From the NCBI RefSeq assembly GCF_001439925.1, contig NZ_LMBV01000003.1:343611-407610 (forward strand): a DNA stretch of 64,000 bases. Direction: 5' to 3'. The notes under the pieces were generated by a model. It saw only the letters and a list, made by a program, of their open reading frames with translations, ran no database searches and had not been told where the DNA came from. Source of the DNA: Peribacillus muralis. GTDB lineage: Bacteria; Bacillota; Bacilli; Bacillales; DSM-1321. The number at the start of each line of letters is the position of its first letter. Within the stretch, counting starts at the first letter, position 1. Made by a program: the position numbers and the translations under genes. Positions 35,968 through 45,638 of this stretch are shown here, in pieces.

Positions 35968-36480
35968 ATGATCATTCCATACGATAATAAGAAGCCTAGC
36001 ATTGATGAAACCGTTTTTGTTGCACCTGGCGCCTATTTAATTGGTGATATTTCGATTGGGAAAGAATCGACCGTTTGGTTCAACTCGGTTTTGCGCGGTG
36101 ATGAGGATTCAATTACGATAGGGGAAAAGTGCAGCATTCAAGACAACTCCACCATTCATTTGTTCGAAGGCTGCCCTGTTGTCATCGAAGACGAAGTGAC
36201 GGTTGGTCATAACGTGATCCTGCATGGCTGTAAAATAGGTAAACGCTCCATTATCGGGATGGGTTCAACGATATTGGATAATGTTGAAATCGGCGAAGAA
36301 TGCATTATCGGCGCCAATACTTTAATAGCAGCCGGCAAAATCATTCCTCCGCGTTCGCTCGTAATTGGTTCACCAGGGAAAGTGGTTCGCAGATTGAATG
36401 ATAAGGATCTTGAATTGATCCAGCTTTCAATTGATACCTATGTGCAAAAAGGAAAGGAATTTAAAGCGTTACTCGATTGA
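35968..36480 (+). CDS. paaY: Gamma-carbonic anhydrase-like hexapeptide protein, probable PaaY thioesterase
   Basis: The 170-residue left-handed beta-helix protein is of the gamma-carbonic-anhydrase family, with hexapeptide repeats. The trimeric metal site His residues appear in STIHLFEG, VTVGHNVILHGC. PaaY proteins hydrolyse CoA thioesters of dead-end ring intermediates in phenylacetate breakdown. Its place beside paaX, sharing one terminator, supports the paaY call; similar proteins (YtoA, YrdA) exist outside paa loci. AAAGGAG precedes the ATG. Confidence 0.78.
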   Translation: MIIPYDNKKPSIDETVFVAPGAYLIGDISIGKESTVWFNSVLRGDEDSITIGEKCSIQDNSTIHLFEGCPVVIEDEVTVGHNVILHGCKIGKRSIIGMGSTILDNVEIGEECIIGANTLIAAGKIIPPRSLVIGSPGKVVRRLNDKDLELIQLSIDTYVQKGKEFKALLD

Positions 36481-36508
36481 ATGTGAGATTGATTGTTTTA
36501 TCATTTGG

Positions 36509-36555
36509 AAAAGAGCTTCGGCCAGTAATCAATAGCGACTGGCTAAAGCTCTTTT
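36509..36555. terminator. Bidirectional terminator between paaY and paaX
   Basis: AAAGAGCTT with AAGCTCTTT and an inner GGCCAGT/ACTGGC form a long interrupted stem. It ends the convergent paaY gene and the paa operon. Confidence 0.85.
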
Positions 36556-36557
36556 CT

Positions 36558-37466
36558 TCACTTAATGATCAGCGGATGATCCTTAGCATCATAGGCATCA
36601 TCTTTCCGCCATAAATCATTATTTTCCTGAAATACGCTTTCGAAGAAGCGGCTTGCCGGTTCGGCCAAAACTTGATAATACTGGCTAAACAAAAGAGCGG
36701 CATGGTTCCCGTTCCATTTTGGGGGCAAAAGTTCCTCTGGCAGGCCCGGATCGATAAATAAAAACTTACGATATTCATGCACCAAATTCGTTCGTTCCAC
36801 AAAGCAATCCGCATCAGACATTTCGCCCCTGCCGATGATGCTTTGGTGAACGATGAATTGTTTACTGTATTTCTCGATGAATTGTTCGTATTTATTTTCA
36901 ATCTCTTCTAAATGCCAGCTCTTCTGGACAAGTGAATGATTTTCCTTAGGACCCTTGTATTCGGAAATAAAAAAATCAACATATTCATTTATTTCATATT
37001 TCTCGATTAAAAAGCCGATTTCCTTCTCCAAATCATTAGGGGAAATCCAGCACCCATTGCAAAAGCTGCCAAACCCACTCCATAATAATTCTTTTCGAAG
37101 ATCATCCCGTAATTGCCGTTTATCTTCAGGAATCGTGTACATTAAAATGCGCCATTTACCGTCCCAATCATTTGGTTTCATTTTATATATGCGATTGGCC
37201 GCTTCATCCATCCGCTGTATACCGCGATCAGTCAAAAAGTAATAGCTTTTATTTCCTTGTTTTTCGGATTGAATCCACCCTTGCTTAACCATACGTGAAA
37301 CGGCTACACGTACGCCTTGCTCATTATGGCCGAATTCCTTTAATAGACGGATTAAACTGCCTATCCAGATTTTTCTTCCATAGTTACGGATATAATCACC
37401 ATAAATGGTAAAAATCATGGACTGCGTATTAGTCGCTATATTTCTCACCTCTTTCATTGTTACCAT
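36558..37466 (-). CDS. paaX: PaaX family repressor of phenylacetate catabolism
   Basis: The product (302 residues from 37466) has an N-terminal GntR-like winged helix (TQSMIFTIYGDYIRNYGRKIWIGSLIRLLKEFGHNEQGVRVAVSRMVKQGW), a central Cas2-like domain and a C-terminal PaaX domain (ending near ASRFFESVF). PaaX represses paa genes until phenylacetyl-CoA releases it. It is the last gene of the minus-strand cluster, so it may be co-transcribed with, and autoregulated through, the operon. I prefer 37466 because GGAG lies 9 nt upstream; a GTG at 37481 is in frame. Candidate operators are before paaA and paaK. Confidence 0.9.
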   Translation of the reverse strand: MVTMKEVRNIATNTQSMIFTIYGDYIRNYGRKIWIGSLIRLLKEFGHNEQGVRVAVSRMVKQGWIQSEKQGNKSYYFLTDRGIQRMDEAANRIYKMKPNDWDGKWRILMYTIPEDKRQLRDDLRKELLWSGFGSFCNGCWISPNDLEKEIGFLIEKYEINEYVDFFISEYKGPKENHSLVQKSWHLEEIENKYEQFIEKYSKQFIVHQSIIGRGEMSDADCFVERTNLVHEYRKFLFIDPGLPEELLPPKWNGNHAALLFSQYYQVLAEPASRFFESVFQENNDLWRKDDAYDAKDHPLIIK

Positions 37467-37520
37467 TTCCACACGCTCCACATAATTATTATTATATCCC
37501 TTAAAATAGAAACCGCAATA

Positions 37521-38297
37521 TCATTTACCGGTAAATTTCGTTTTTCTTCGTTCGTTAAATGCAAGGAGTGCTTCCAACCTGTCTTGAGTCGGAATGGTCA
37601 TTTCATAGGCTTTTCCTTCTATCGCCATTCCCGTTTGTATATCTGTGTTCATTCCTTGGGTAATTGCGTATTTAGCTTGCTTGATTGCTATAGGCGCATT
37701 ACTCATGATTTCTGCAGCTAACCCTTCACAGGCTGAGCGCAGCTGCTCCCTCGGCACGACCTTTAAAAGAATCCCTAAGTGAAAAGCTTCTTCTGCGGTC
37801 AGTTTTTTAGCAGTAAAGATTAATTCCTTCGCCTTCATTTCGCCAATCAATCTTGGCAGCCGTTGTGTACCGCCTGCCCCGGGAATGATTGCCCAGCTAG
37901 TTTCGGTGAGACCCAAAGAAGCACCTTCAGCAGCAATAGCGAAATCGCATGACAGCAGCCATTCAAAGCCGCCCCCCAATGCATAACCATTGACGGCCGC
38001 GATTGTTGGCTGTGGTAGCTCTGCAATGCTAGTAAAAACATCACGGATCAATTTAACGTTCCTTCTTACTTCCGCATCATTCATAGTCTTTCTTTCTTTT
38101 AAATCCGCCCCTGCGCTAAAAGCTTTTTCCCCTGCTCCCGTGAATATGATTACATGAATATCACTATCCAGATGAACCCCAGCGATGACCTTCTGCAGCT
38201 CAGAAAGTGTTTCATAGTCGAAGCAATTCAAGACCTCAGGTCGATTCACCGTTATATAGCCGATTTGATTGTTCACTTCATATATGACATTAGACAT
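37521..38297 (-). CDS. Enoyl-CoA hydratase/isomerase, third crotonase of the paa cluster
   Basis: A 258-residue crotonase with the oxyanion-hole segment FSAGADLKE (about 62-70) and both catalytic Glu of true hydratases, in GGGFEWLLSCD and LTETSWAIIPGAGGTQRL. It should hydrate a trans-2-enoyl-CoA or hydrolyse a ring intermediate. It is the third crotonase in the cluster. Given that the PaaZ hydratase domain is absent, it is a candidate, among others, for a supplementary ring-opening step. It lies between paaJ and paaX in the same transcription unit (38- and 54-nt gaps). Confidence 0.85.
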   Translation of the reverse strand: MSNVIYEVNNQIGYITVNRPEVLNCFDYETLSELQKVIAGVHLDSDIHVIIFTGAGEKAFSAGADLKERKTMNDAEVRRNVKLIRDVFTSIAELPQPTIAAVNGYALGGGFEWLLSCDFAIAAEGASLGLTETSWAIIPGAGGTQRLPRLIGEMKAKELIFTAKKLTAEEAFHLGILLKVVPREQLRSACEGLAAEIMSNAPIAIKQAKYAITQGMNTDIQTGMAIEGKAYEMTIPTQDRLEALLAFNERRKTKFTGK

Positions 38298-38335
38298 GCT
38301 TCCTCTCCCCCTTCATAAGGAAATGGCCAACAGCG

Positions 38336-39544
38336 TCAATCCTCTTCCATATTTTCTATAATTGCCGAAATACCCTGCCCAACACCGACACACATCGTCG
38401 CAAGGCCGTAACGTACGTTCCGCTTTTTCATTTCGTGGACAAGTGTTGTTAATATACGTGCCCCGCTAGCACCTAGTGGGTGGCCCAATGCTATCGCCCC
38501 GCCGTTGACGTTGACTATCTCCTGATCCAATTTCAATTGGCGGATGCACTCCAACGATTGGGATGCGAATGCTTCATTCAATTCAACTAGCCCGATATCT
38601 TCAATGGATACATTCGCCCTCTCCAGCGCCTTTTTCGTAGCATGAACCGGACCAAGGCCCATAATGGAAGGTTCTAACCCTGCAACTGCTCCTATAACAT
38701 ATTTGGCCAGGGGTTTCAGCCCAAGCTCCCGTGCTTTTTCCGCACTCATTAATAGCAAGGCCGCTGCTCCATCATTTACACCTGAGGCATTACCAGCCGT
38801 TACAGTGCCGCCTTTAAAGATCGGTTTGAGTTTTTCCAACTTTTCGATGGTCGTGTCGGGACGAGGGTGTTCATCCTTCTCGATAATGACCGCATTCCCT
38901 TTGCGATCTCTATATCGAACAGGTACGATTTCATTAATGAAACGCTCATTGTCCACTGCTTTTTTCGCTCTTTGCTGGCTTTGAAACGCGAACTGATCTT
39001 GATCCTTCCTTGAAACCGAAAAACGCTGCGCCACGTTTTCGGCTGTTCGAGGCATAGGATCCGCGCCATACATTTCTTCAAGTTTCTCATTCGTAAAACG
39101 CCAGCCGATCGTTGTGTCCAAAAGCTCCATTGACCCCCGCGGGAATTCACTCTCCGGTTTGGACATGACATATGGCGCCCTTGTCATGCTTTCGGTACCG
39201 CCTGCGATATAAATATCCCCTTCTCCTGCTGCTATCGAGCGGGCAGCATACATAACCGCATCCAGCCCGGATCCGCACAAGCGATTAATGGTCGTTCCGG
39301 CCACAGTTACAGGAAGACCCGCTAATAGCGCAGACATTCTCGCCACATTGCGATTATCCTCTCCTGCTTGATTCGCATTCCCGAAGATGACATCCTCAAT
39401 TTGTTCTAGAGGCAGCTCTGGATTACGATCGGTCAATGCCTTGATGACAATGGCACCGAGGTCATCGGGGCGAACACTTTTCAACGCGCCTTTATATCTT
39501 CCGATTGGTGTTCTTACAGCATCAATGATCACAACATCCTTCAT
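38336..39544 (-). CDS. paaJ: Acetyl-CoA acyltransferase (beta-ketoadipyl-CoA thiolase), PaaJ
   Basis: The 402-residue thiolase has active-site Cys in [12 protein letters not shown] (about 90), the [17 protein letters not shown] block, and C-terminal [17 protein letters not shown] (His) and MCVGVGQG (Cys). It cleaves 3-oxoadipyl-CoA and 3-oxo-5,6-dehydrosuberyl-CoA to release acetyl-CoA in phenylacetate degradation. The ATG overlaps the paaH stop by 4 nt (ATGA), indicating translational coupling. Confidence 0.92.
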   Translation of the reverse strand: MKDVVIIDAVRTPIGRYKGALKSVRPDDLGAIVIKALTDRNPELPLEQIEDVIFGNANQAGEDNRNVARMSALLAGLPVTVAGTTINRLCGSGLDAVMYAARSIAAGEGDIYIAGGTESMTRAPYVMSKPESEFPRGSMELLDTTIGWRFTNEKLEEMYGADPMPRTAENVAQRFSVSRKDQDQFAFQSQQRAKKAVDNERFINEIVPVRYRDRKGNAVIIEKDEHPRPDTTIEKLEKLKPIFKGGTVTAGNASGVNDGAAALLLMSAEKARELGLKPLAKYVIGAVAGLEPSIMGLGPVHATKKALERANVSIEDIGLVELNEAFASQSLECIRQLKLDQEIVNVNGGAIALGHPLGASGARILTTLVHEMKKRNVRYGLATMCVGVGQGISAIIENMEED

Positions 39545-40413
39545 TTTCTCACCAGCTCCCCATCTTTCGTATAATCATAGACGCCCCTGCCAGACTTGCG
39601 GCCGAGCCTTCCCGCTTTAACATATTGTTCAAGGAGGGGGGCAGGGCGGTATTTCTCACCTAGTTTACTATGTAAATATTTTAAATTATTCAACCGGGCA
39701 TCCAATCCCACCAAGTCCCCTAACTCAAATGGACCCATCGGATAATTCAACCCTAATTTTATTGCCTTATCGATTTCTTCTGGTGTTCCTAAACCTTCTT
39801 GAAGCATAAAGAATGCTTCATTACCTACCAAACAGCTGATCCTACTCGTAACGAACCCAGGGAATTCATTAATGACCACAGTCTCTTTCCCCATTTTTTC
39901 GGCAACCTCTTTTATAACCGCTGCCGTTTCATCGCTAGTTTCAAGGCCGCGTACAATTTCCACAAGCGGCATCTTTTGTACAGGATTGAAAAAATGCATC
40001 GCTATCGTTTTTTCGGGACGTTTTCCATAAGAACCTAATTCCGTCGGGCTCATCGTGGACGTATTCGTTGCAAAGTAGCACCCTTCTTTTGCATGTTCCT
40101 CAATTGTTTCGAATACGGCTTTCTTAATTTCCGCCTTTTCCGGAACTGCTTCTATGATCAAGTCGGCATATGTTGCCGACTCTTGCAGATTGGAAGAATA
40201 CGATAATCTATTTTTTGCAGGTGCGGCTTCCTCCTGGGTGATTTTCTGATAGCGCACGCCTTTTTCAAAGATTGTATCGATTTCTTTTTTTGCACTTTCC
40301 AATACATCTGGATTCACGTCCACCACTGTTACGTCATAGCCCCCGGTTGCTCCCACATAGGCAATACCCCTACCCATGACACCAGAACCTACGATCACTA
40401 AATTTCTAATCAT
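39541..40413 (-). CDS. paaH: 3-hydroxyacyl-CoA dehydrogenase, PaaH
   Basis: This 290-residue NAD-dependent dehydrogenase starts with the Rossmann motif [17 protein letters not shown]. It contains the catalytic His in [17 protein letters not shown] (about 137), [10 protein letters not shown], and the C-terminal [12 protein letters not shown] dimer domain. In this pathway it oxidises 3-hydroxyadipyl-CoA. The start at 40413 has AAGGAGGAG 7 nt before it. A 116-nt gap separates it from the aldehyde dehydrogenase gene; no terminator is obvious there. Confidence 0.92.
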   Translation of the reverse strand: MIRNLVIVGSGVMGRGIAYVGATGGYDVTVVDVNPDVLESAKKEIDTIFEKGVRYQKITQEEAAPAKNRLSYSSNLQESATYADLIIEAVPEKAEIKKAVFETIEEHAKEGCYFATNTSTMSPTELGSYGKRPEKTIAMHFFNPVQKMPLVEIVRGLETSDETAAVIKEVAEKMGKETVVINEFPGFVTSRISCLVGNEAFFMLQEGLGTPEEIDKAIKLGLNYPMGPFELGDLVGLDARLNNLKYLHSKLGEKYRPAPLLEQYVKAGRLGRKSGRGVYDYTKDGELVRK

Positions 40414-40529
40414 TAAAATCTCCTCCTTCAAAATAAATAGGGCTGACAGCGAAGAATCAGATCAGCATTCATCCATACCTGAATTACTTCTCCGACAATC
40501 GTTTTGCCAGCCAACTATTTTATGTTTGA

Positions 40530-42047
40530 TTAAATGCCAAACGGATTCAAGGGACGGCTTCCATGATAGGAAATGATGCTTTTCGTTTCTGTATAAAGAT
40601 CAAGTGTCTCAATACAAAGTTCGCGTCCGAATCCTGATTGCTTATACCCTCCGAAAGGTGTTCCAGGAAATGCAGAGAATGGGCAATTCACCATGACGAT
40701 CCCCGCTTCGATTTGGTTGGCGACTCTAGTCGCACGGCCTCCGTCTTTTGTCCAGAGGGCTGAACCCAAGCCGAATTCCGTATCATTCGCGAGTCTCACG
40801 GCTTCTTTTTCATCTTTGAATTTCATTATGACAACGACCGGTCCGAATATTTCCTCTTTCACGACATCCATATCATGATTGACGTTCGCTATGACCGTCG
40901 GCTCATACCAATAACCGTTTTCGAAACCATCGATGACCGCTGGCTTTCCTCCCGTGAGGATTTTCGCTCCTTCAGTAATGGCAGATTGTACATAATTGTC
41001 GATGACATCCAGTTGTCCTTGATCTATGACTGCACCGACGTGCGTTTCTTTATCGAGCGGATTGCCCAATTTCAATTTCTTCGTTTTTTCTACGAATCGG
41101 GTTACGAATTCATCGTAAATGTCTTCGTGTACGTATAAACGGGATCTTGCTTCGCAAGACTGCCCAGTATTGTAGAAAATTCCATATAATGATCCATCGA
41201 TAGCCGCTTCAAGATCTGCATCCTCAAAAACAATATTAGGGGACTTACCGCCAAGCTCCAATGTCACCCTTTTTAATGTTTGTGAAGCTCTGCCCATGAG
41301 ATCCCTGCCGATTGGCGTAGAACCCGTAAAGGCCACCTTATTCACGTTCGGATGTTCGACAAGGTAATTCCCTACGTCAGATCCAGGTCCTGGAATGATA
41401 TTGACCACGCCGGAGGGAACACCGGCTTCTAAACAGATTTCCCCTAAGACGATGGCCGTCAGCGGCGTTAACGAAGCTGGTTTGACAATGACTGAACAGC
41501 CAACTGCAATTGCAGGTGCAATTTTCCAAGCTGCCATCATCATTGGATAATTCCAAGGGATGATTTGAGCACAAACCCCTACTGGCTCTTTTTCCGTATA
41601 GTTATGGAATTGACCAGGTACATTATTGACAGATCCGCGGTGTGCAACTAAAGCACCTGCATAAAACTCAAAATCTTCAATTGCCTGCATGACTTGGCCT
41701 TGTGCTGCAGAAATGGATTTGCCGCTGTTCAACACTTCCAATTCAACCAGTTCATTGAAGCGGGAACGCATGATCGCTGCAATTTTGTTCAATACCCGAG
41801 ACCGTTTATTGATCGGAGTTTTCTTCCATTTCCCATTATCAAATGCTTCACGTGCAGCTTGAACGGCTTTTTCTGCATCTTCTTTAGTGGCCTTTGCAAC
41901 CTTGGCAATGATTTCACCCGTCGCAGGATTACAAGCATGGATAGTGGATCCGTTAGAGCTTTCCACTCTTTCTCCATTAATGATCATATGATAATAATCA
42001 CGTTTCGTTTCCGCTTTTTCAAATGCTGTCTCTTGAACTTTAACCAT
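40530..42047 (-). CDS. Aldehyde dehydrogenase in the paa operon
   Basis: The 505-residue ALDH superfamily enzyme has nucleotide-binding GSTPIGRDLMG, catalytic Glu in LELGGKSPN and catalytic Cys in TGQSCEARSRL (about 295). It lacks the C-terminal MaoC/hydratase domain of the 680-residue PaaZ and looks like a class 1/2 ALDH. It may oxidise the ring-opening semialdehyde, replacing half of PaaZ, or oxidise phenylacetaldehyde to phenylacetate. GGGAG before the ATG at 42047 decides the start (GTG at 42059 is also in frame). Confidence 0.88.
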   Translation of the reverse strand: MVKVQETAFEKAETKRDYYHMIINGERVESSNGSTIHACNPATGEIIAKVAKATKEDAEKAVQAAREAFDNGKWKKTPINKRSRVLNKIAAIMRSRFNELVELEVLNSGKSISAAQGQVMQAIEDFEFYAGALVAHRGSVNNVPGQFHNYTEKEPVGVCAQIIPWNYPMMMAAWKIAPAIAVGCSVIVKPASLTPLTAIVLGEICLEAGVPSGVVNIIPGPGSDVGNYLVEHPNVNKVAFTGSTPIGRDLMGRASQTLKRVTLELGGKSPNIVFEDADLEAAIDGSLYGIFYNTGQSCEARSRLYVHEDIYDEFVTRFVEKTKKLKLGNPLDKETHVGAVIDQGQLDVIDNYVQSAITEGAKILTGGKPAVIDGFENGYWYEPTVIANVNHDMDVVKEEIFGPVVVIMKFKDEKEAVRLANDTEFGLGSALWTKDGGRATRVANQIEAGIVMVNCPFSAFPGTPFGGYKQSGFGRELCIETLDLYTETKSIISYHGSRPLNPFGI

Positions 42048-42071
42048 GTAGTAGTCCACTCCCTTTTTATA

Positions 42072-42845
42072 TTACTTGCCTATGAATAGGGCTTTCCTTT
42101 TTTCCGTGAATGCTGCCACCCCTTCAGCATAGTCCATCGTTAAGCCAGCAATGCGCTGACCCTCCGCTTCCTCTTTTAAGTATTCTTCCAATGAAAGGTG
42201 GTAGGACGCCTCTAAGTATCTTTTGATTAAACCGATCGCTTTCGTTGGTTTGTTTGCGATATTCTCTGCAAAGGCTTTCAATTCCTCGTGCCATTCCTCC
42301 AAACCGATCACTTTTGTAGCAAGTCCGATACTTTTCGCCTCGATAGCCGTAACCTTTTCCCCCAACAAAGACAATTCCAAGGCTTTCGCATGACCGACAA
42401 TTCGCGCAAGGTAATACAAATTTCCGGAATCGGGAATCAACCCGATATTGACAAAAGCATTTAAAAAACTGGCTTTTTCGGAAACAAGCCGGAAATCGCA
42501 TGCAAGAGCCAAGCTGAAACCAGCACCTGCAGCCACTCCATTGACTGCTGCAATGATCGGTTTTTCACAGTTTGCTAGCTGCTGCATCATCGGACCATAG
42601 TCTTCGCGAAGCACCTGACCTAAATTCATGCTTTCTTCCAAATCGGATAAATCCTGTCCCGAACAAAAGGCCCTGCCTTCCCCTGTAATGATAATGGCCC
42701 GAACTTCATCGGACCCCGCAGATGTTTTAATTGCTTTTTGTATTTCCTTGTTCATTTGGGACGTAAAGGCATTTAGTTTATCAGGACGGTTCAAAGTAAG
42801 CCAAGCCACTCCGTTTTCAACCCTATAAGTGATTGTTTCGTACAT
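42072..42845 (-). CDS. paaG: PaaG-type enoyl-CoA isomerase (oxepin-forming)
   Basis: A 257-residue crotonase. The oxyanion segment is FCSGQDLSDL, and the block GVAAGAGFSLALACD...FLNAFVNIGLIPDSG shows the PaaG pattern: the first Glu is replaced and the Asp of IPDSG is the acid/base. PaaG isomerises ring-1,2-epoxyphenylacetyl-CoA to the oxepin and shifts a double bond later in the pathway. AAGGGG precedes the ATG at 42845. The frame extends to 42893 into paaF but without a site. Confidence 0.88.
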   Translation of the reverse strand: MYETITYRVENGVAWLTLNRPDKLNAFTSQMNKEIQKAIKTSAGSDEVRAIIITGEGRAFCSGQDLSDLEESMNLGQVLREDYGPMMQQLANCEKPIIAAVNGVAAGAGFSLALACDFRLVSEKASFLNAFVNIGLIPDSGNLYYLARIVGHAKALELSLLGEKVTAIEAKSIGLATKVIGLEEWHEELKAFAENIANKPTKAIGLIKRYLEASYHLSLEEYLKEEAEGQRIAGLTMDYAEGVAAFTEKRKALFIGK

Positions 42846-42855
42846 GGAGCACCCC

Positions 42856-43632
42856 TTATCCGCCTGTAAAATCCGGCTCTCTTTTTTCAACAAATGCTTT
42901 CATGCCTTCTTTTTGGTCCTCTGATGCAAAAAGAAGATAGAAGTTCTTCCGTTCAAATTGCATGCCTTCATTTAAGGAGTAATCTACGGCTTTATTGACG
43001 GATTCTTTAATAAGCCTTACAGCTAACGGAGGTTGTTTTGCTATCTTTCTAGCAAAATCAACCGTTTCTTCCATTAACAATTCAGGGGCAACGATCTTGT
43101 TAATGAAACCATATTGCAGAGCTGTGTTTGCCTTGATCCTTTCAGCCGTCAATATCCATTCAAGCGCCTTCGTTTTGCCTACCAATTTCGTCAGCCTTTG
43201 CGTACCACCTGCGCCAGGCATCACTCCTAGAGTCACTTCCGGGAATGAAAACTGTGTGTCGCTAGCCGCAATCAATAAATCGCAGGATAAAGCGAGTTCA
43301 AAGCCACCGCCGAAAACAAAACTTTTCACTGCACCAATCACAGGCTTCTTGACTAGATTTATTCGGTCCCAATCGGCAAATTGGTTTCTTAACTCCATGC
43401 TGATTGGATTGTCACTAACCATCTCATCTATATCAGCGCCAGCGGAAAATGCTTTTCCATTGCCCGATAGCAAGATCACCTTCACTTGCGGGTCCCGATC
43501 ATACTCTTCCATGGTTGAAACTATTTCCCAAACCATTTTCCTGTTAAGGGCATTCAGTTGCTTCGGCCGGTTTAAAAAGATAAACCCAATCCCGTCCTCG
43601 ATTGACGTTTCAATGAATTGAAGCGCCTTCAT
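42856..43632 (-). CDS. paaF: PaaF-type enoyl-CoA hydratase
   Basis: A 258-residue crotonase with oxyanion segment FSAGADIDEMV and both catalytic Glu of hydratases (GGGFELALSCD, FSFPEVTLGVMPGAGGTQRL). It should hydrate 2,3-dehydroadipyl-CoA. The ATG overlaps the stop of the EthD-like gene by 4 nt (ATGA) and the gene ends 10 nt before the paaG start, so three genes are tightly coupled. The paaF name is by position and motif. Confidence 0.87.
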   Translation of the reverse strand: MKALQFIETSIEDGIGFIFLNRPKQLNALNRKMVWEIVSTMEEYDRDPQVKVILLSGNGKAFSAGADIDEMVSDNPISMELRNQFADWDRINLVKKPVIGAVKSFVFGGGFELALSCDLLIAASDTQFSFPEVTLGVMPGAGGTQRLTKLVGKTKALEWILTAERIKANTALQYGFINKIVAPELLMEETVDFARKIAKQPPLAVRLIKESVNKAVDYSLNEGMQFERKNFYLLFASEDQKEGMKAFVEKREPDFTGG

Positions 43633-43934
43633 TTTATTTCTTCACCAATCATCATCGTTACAAGTTTCCCGGCAAAGCCCATTAAATCTTTCCCTGATGC
43701 TTTTCCTTCGGGCGAACGCATCCCTTTTTGCAGGGCATCATGGTCTTCATAATACATTTCACATAGAATATGATATTCAGAGTCTTTGCCCATTGGAGTT
43801 CCGACTATTTTAGTTATTTCCATTTTTTGAAGACCAGGAATTTTTTCCGTTATCGGACCATGTACATTGAAGTAGTGCTCATCGAATTCTTCCTTGTTTT
43901 CAGGTTGTTTGTATAAGGCGATTAGTTTTACCAT
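43629..43934 (-). CDS. EthD-domain (dimeric alpha-beta barrel) protein
   Basis: A 101-residue small protein of the EthD family, with YKQPENKEEFDEHYFNVHGPITEKIPGLQKMEI and a conserved His pair region. Members form ferredoxin-like dimers and are often minor partners of oxygenase pathways. Within a paa operon it may bind or process an unstable intermediate. It is placed between paaD and paaF, with its stop overlapping the paaF start. Function is unproven. Confidence 0.78.
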   Translation of the reverse strand: MVKLIALYKQPENKEEFDEHYFNVHGPITEKIPGLQKMEITKIVGTPMGKDSEYHILCEMYYEDHDALQKGMRSPEGKASGKDLMGFAGKLVTMMIGEEIK

Positions 43935-43954
43935 TTTAGAAAACCTCCATTTTA

Positions 43955-44452
43955 TTAGATCATTTTTATCATCGGTTTCATCGCTTCGAACGGATTTTTA
44001 CACGATTTGCAGTATAAAATGCTGCGGCAAGCAGTTGGGCCGAATATATTTTCCATCGTGACATAGGTTGATTCACAATACGGGCAATCTATATGCCATG
44101 ATCCATCACTTTTCAATTGTCTGGGAGGGGGGGAGATTCCGAACACCTTCAATCCAGCGTTCCCCTTTTCCGTAATTCGATCGGATGTCCAGGAGGGGGA
44201 ACGTAAAAATTCGACACTTACATTTTTTACGGCAGGATGATGTTTAACGGCGGTCTCCACATTTTTCTGAATGATTGGCAATGCCGGGCACCCTAGGAAA
44301 GTTGGCAGCATTTTTACCGAAACATCCTGACTTGATACCGTCACCTTTTCAACCATCCCTAAATCCAGAATACTGACTGTATCAATTTCGGGATCTTTTA
44401 CGTCTTCCAGAAGCATATATATTTCATCTACGTTTATCAGCACGGTCGACAT
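43955..44452 (-). CDS. paaD: PaaD, maturation factor of the phenylacetyl-CoA epoxidase
   Basis: The 165-residue protein has an N-terminal DUF59/MIP18 domain (DVKDPEIDTVSILDLGMVEKV, FLGCPALPIIQ). A C-terminal zinc-ribbon-like region follows with CPYCESTY...GPTACRSILYCKSCKNPFEAMKP (two CxxC pairs plus a Cys). PaaD probably helps insert the metal or Fe-S cluster for the PaaABCE complex. It lies 25 nt after paaC. Confidence 0.93.
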   Translation of the reverse strand: MSTVLINVDEIYMLLEDVKDPEIDTVSILDLGMVEKVTVSSQDVSVKMLPTFLGCPALPIIQKNVETAVKHHPAVKNVSVEFLRSPSWTSDRITEKGNAGLKVFGISPPPRQLKSDGSWHIDCPYCESTYVTMENIFGPTACRSILYCKSCKNPFEAMKPMIKMI

Positions 44453-44477
44453 GTTACCCCTCCCCTTCTTTAATCAT

Positions 44478-45272
44478 TCACCATGAAGCTGCTTTATCGG
44501 ATGCATACACTTCGCTTAACGTTTCAAGCGCCGCTTCCAAATCCTCCGTATGCACGCCGTTACGTCCATCCCCCTTAGCCATTCCAATTTTAAATGTTGT
44601 CGCTAAGCCTACACTTTCAAAAATCGGAGTGACAGCCTCGACCCATTTTTTCTGTATGCCGCCGTCTATCAAGCCAAGCTCCACCATTTCCTCGCCATAT
44701 TGCCCAAGTGAAAACACGCCGGCGAAATCCGGTAAGGTTTTATCAATCGCTGCCTTCATTCTCGAAACCGCATCCGCGTGATGGGAACCAAGTAATTGGA
44801 CGAACCACATTTTCCAGTGCATCAAATGATAGTAAAGTTCCATCTGTACCTTTTGTGCCACTTCAGCCAGCGGTTCATATGAACTTGATTGCAGAGATTG
44901 AATCTTAATCGCTTTGGCTTCGGTATAAAAATAATTTCGCACCACCGCAAAAGCCCAATCATAATCAGGATCTTTCATATAATATCCAGGACCATTGGCA
45001 GCTTCGAGAATGATCGCATTGCGACGCTCTTTGGCGGGACGATCATGGGCGAGCCGATCTGCATCCCCTTCACCGAGCTCTTCCAATAATTTATAAAATA
45101 TAGCTGCATGCCCCATCGTGTCTTGAGATATCGAGGCGGATGCAACATCTTCTTCAATATGCGGAGCGAGTCCCAGCCATTCTGCACCACGGTATGAGTG
45201 GATGAAGTCATCGTCTGCCAGTTGAAGCAACAATTCCTTGATTGAGATGTTCTTCAATGCTTCATTCTTCAT
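44478..45272 (-). CDS. paaC: Phenylacetyl-CoA 1,2-epoxidase subunit PaaC
   Basis: This 264-residue ferritin-like structural subunit pairs with PaaA in the (AC)2 core of the ring epoxidase. Recognisable blocks are LADDDFIHSYRGAEWLGLAPHIEEDVA, ASISQDTMGHAA and VRNYFYTEA; KIGMAKGDGRNGVHTEDL lies near the end. The start overlaps the paaB end by 11 nt. Confidence 0.94.
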   Translation of the reverse strand: MKNEALKNISIKELLLQLADDDFIHSYRGAEWLGLAPHIEEDVASASISQDTMGHAAIFYKLLEELGEGDADRLAHDRPAKERRNAIILEAANGPGYYMKDPDYDWAFAVVRNYFYTEAKAIKIQSLQSSSYEPLAEVAQKVQMELYYHLMHWKMWFVQLLGSHHADAVSRMKAAIDKTLPDFAGVFSLGQYGEEMVELGLIDGGIQKKWVEAVTPIFESVGLATTFKIGMAKGDGRNGVHTEDLEAALETLSEVYASDKAASW

Positions 45273-45621
45273 TTGTCACACCTCCACCCCAAGACATTAT
45301 CTCTTTTTCATCGAGCATGCCCTGCTCATACTTCCGCCATTTTTTCTTTAAATAACCGTACCCTTTTGTGGTCCTGTAATCTTTATTATCCATACGTTGA
45401 AGCGTTTTCTTCTCCTCGACCGTCATTTTCCGTATATTCTGTCTTTTAACAACCCAGATATCATCAACAGCTTCACGTCTCATGAAATTTTCTTGTGCCA
45501 TCATGATCGCAATATCCTCATTAGGGGCCAGCAGGCTAAAATGATATTGAACGGGCGAGGATTGTGTTTTCCGGCTAAATACTTCGAATTCTTCAAAGTA
45601 AGTTTCTTGTCTAGTTACCAA
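45262..45621 (-). CDS. paaB: Phenylacetyl-CoA 1,2-epoxidase subunit PaaB
   Basis: The 119-residue product has the PaaB pattern YFEEFEVFSRKTQSSPVQYHFSLLAPNEDIAIMMAQENFMRRE and the basic WVVKRQNI segment. PaaB bridges the AC core in the epoxidase complex. The start is UUG at 45621, with a purine-rich AAGGAGGGGGAAGG upstream; the longer ATG frame to 45675 overlaps the end of paaA and lacks a site. Confidence 0.92.
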   Translation of the reverse strand: MVTRQETYFEEFEVFSRKTQSSPVQYHFSLLAPNEDIAIMMAQENFMRREAVDDIWVVKRQNIRKMTVEEKKTLQRMDNKDYRTTKGYGYLKKKWRKYEQGMLDEKEIMSWGGGVTNEE

Positions 45622-45638
45622 ATCGTCCTTCCCCCTCC

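Noticed and set aside
42995..43621. Long plus-strand frame (208 codons) opposite paaF
   Set aside because: Antisense shadow of a well-supported crotonase gene; no ribosome binding site and low-complexity Ser/Leu/Pro composition.
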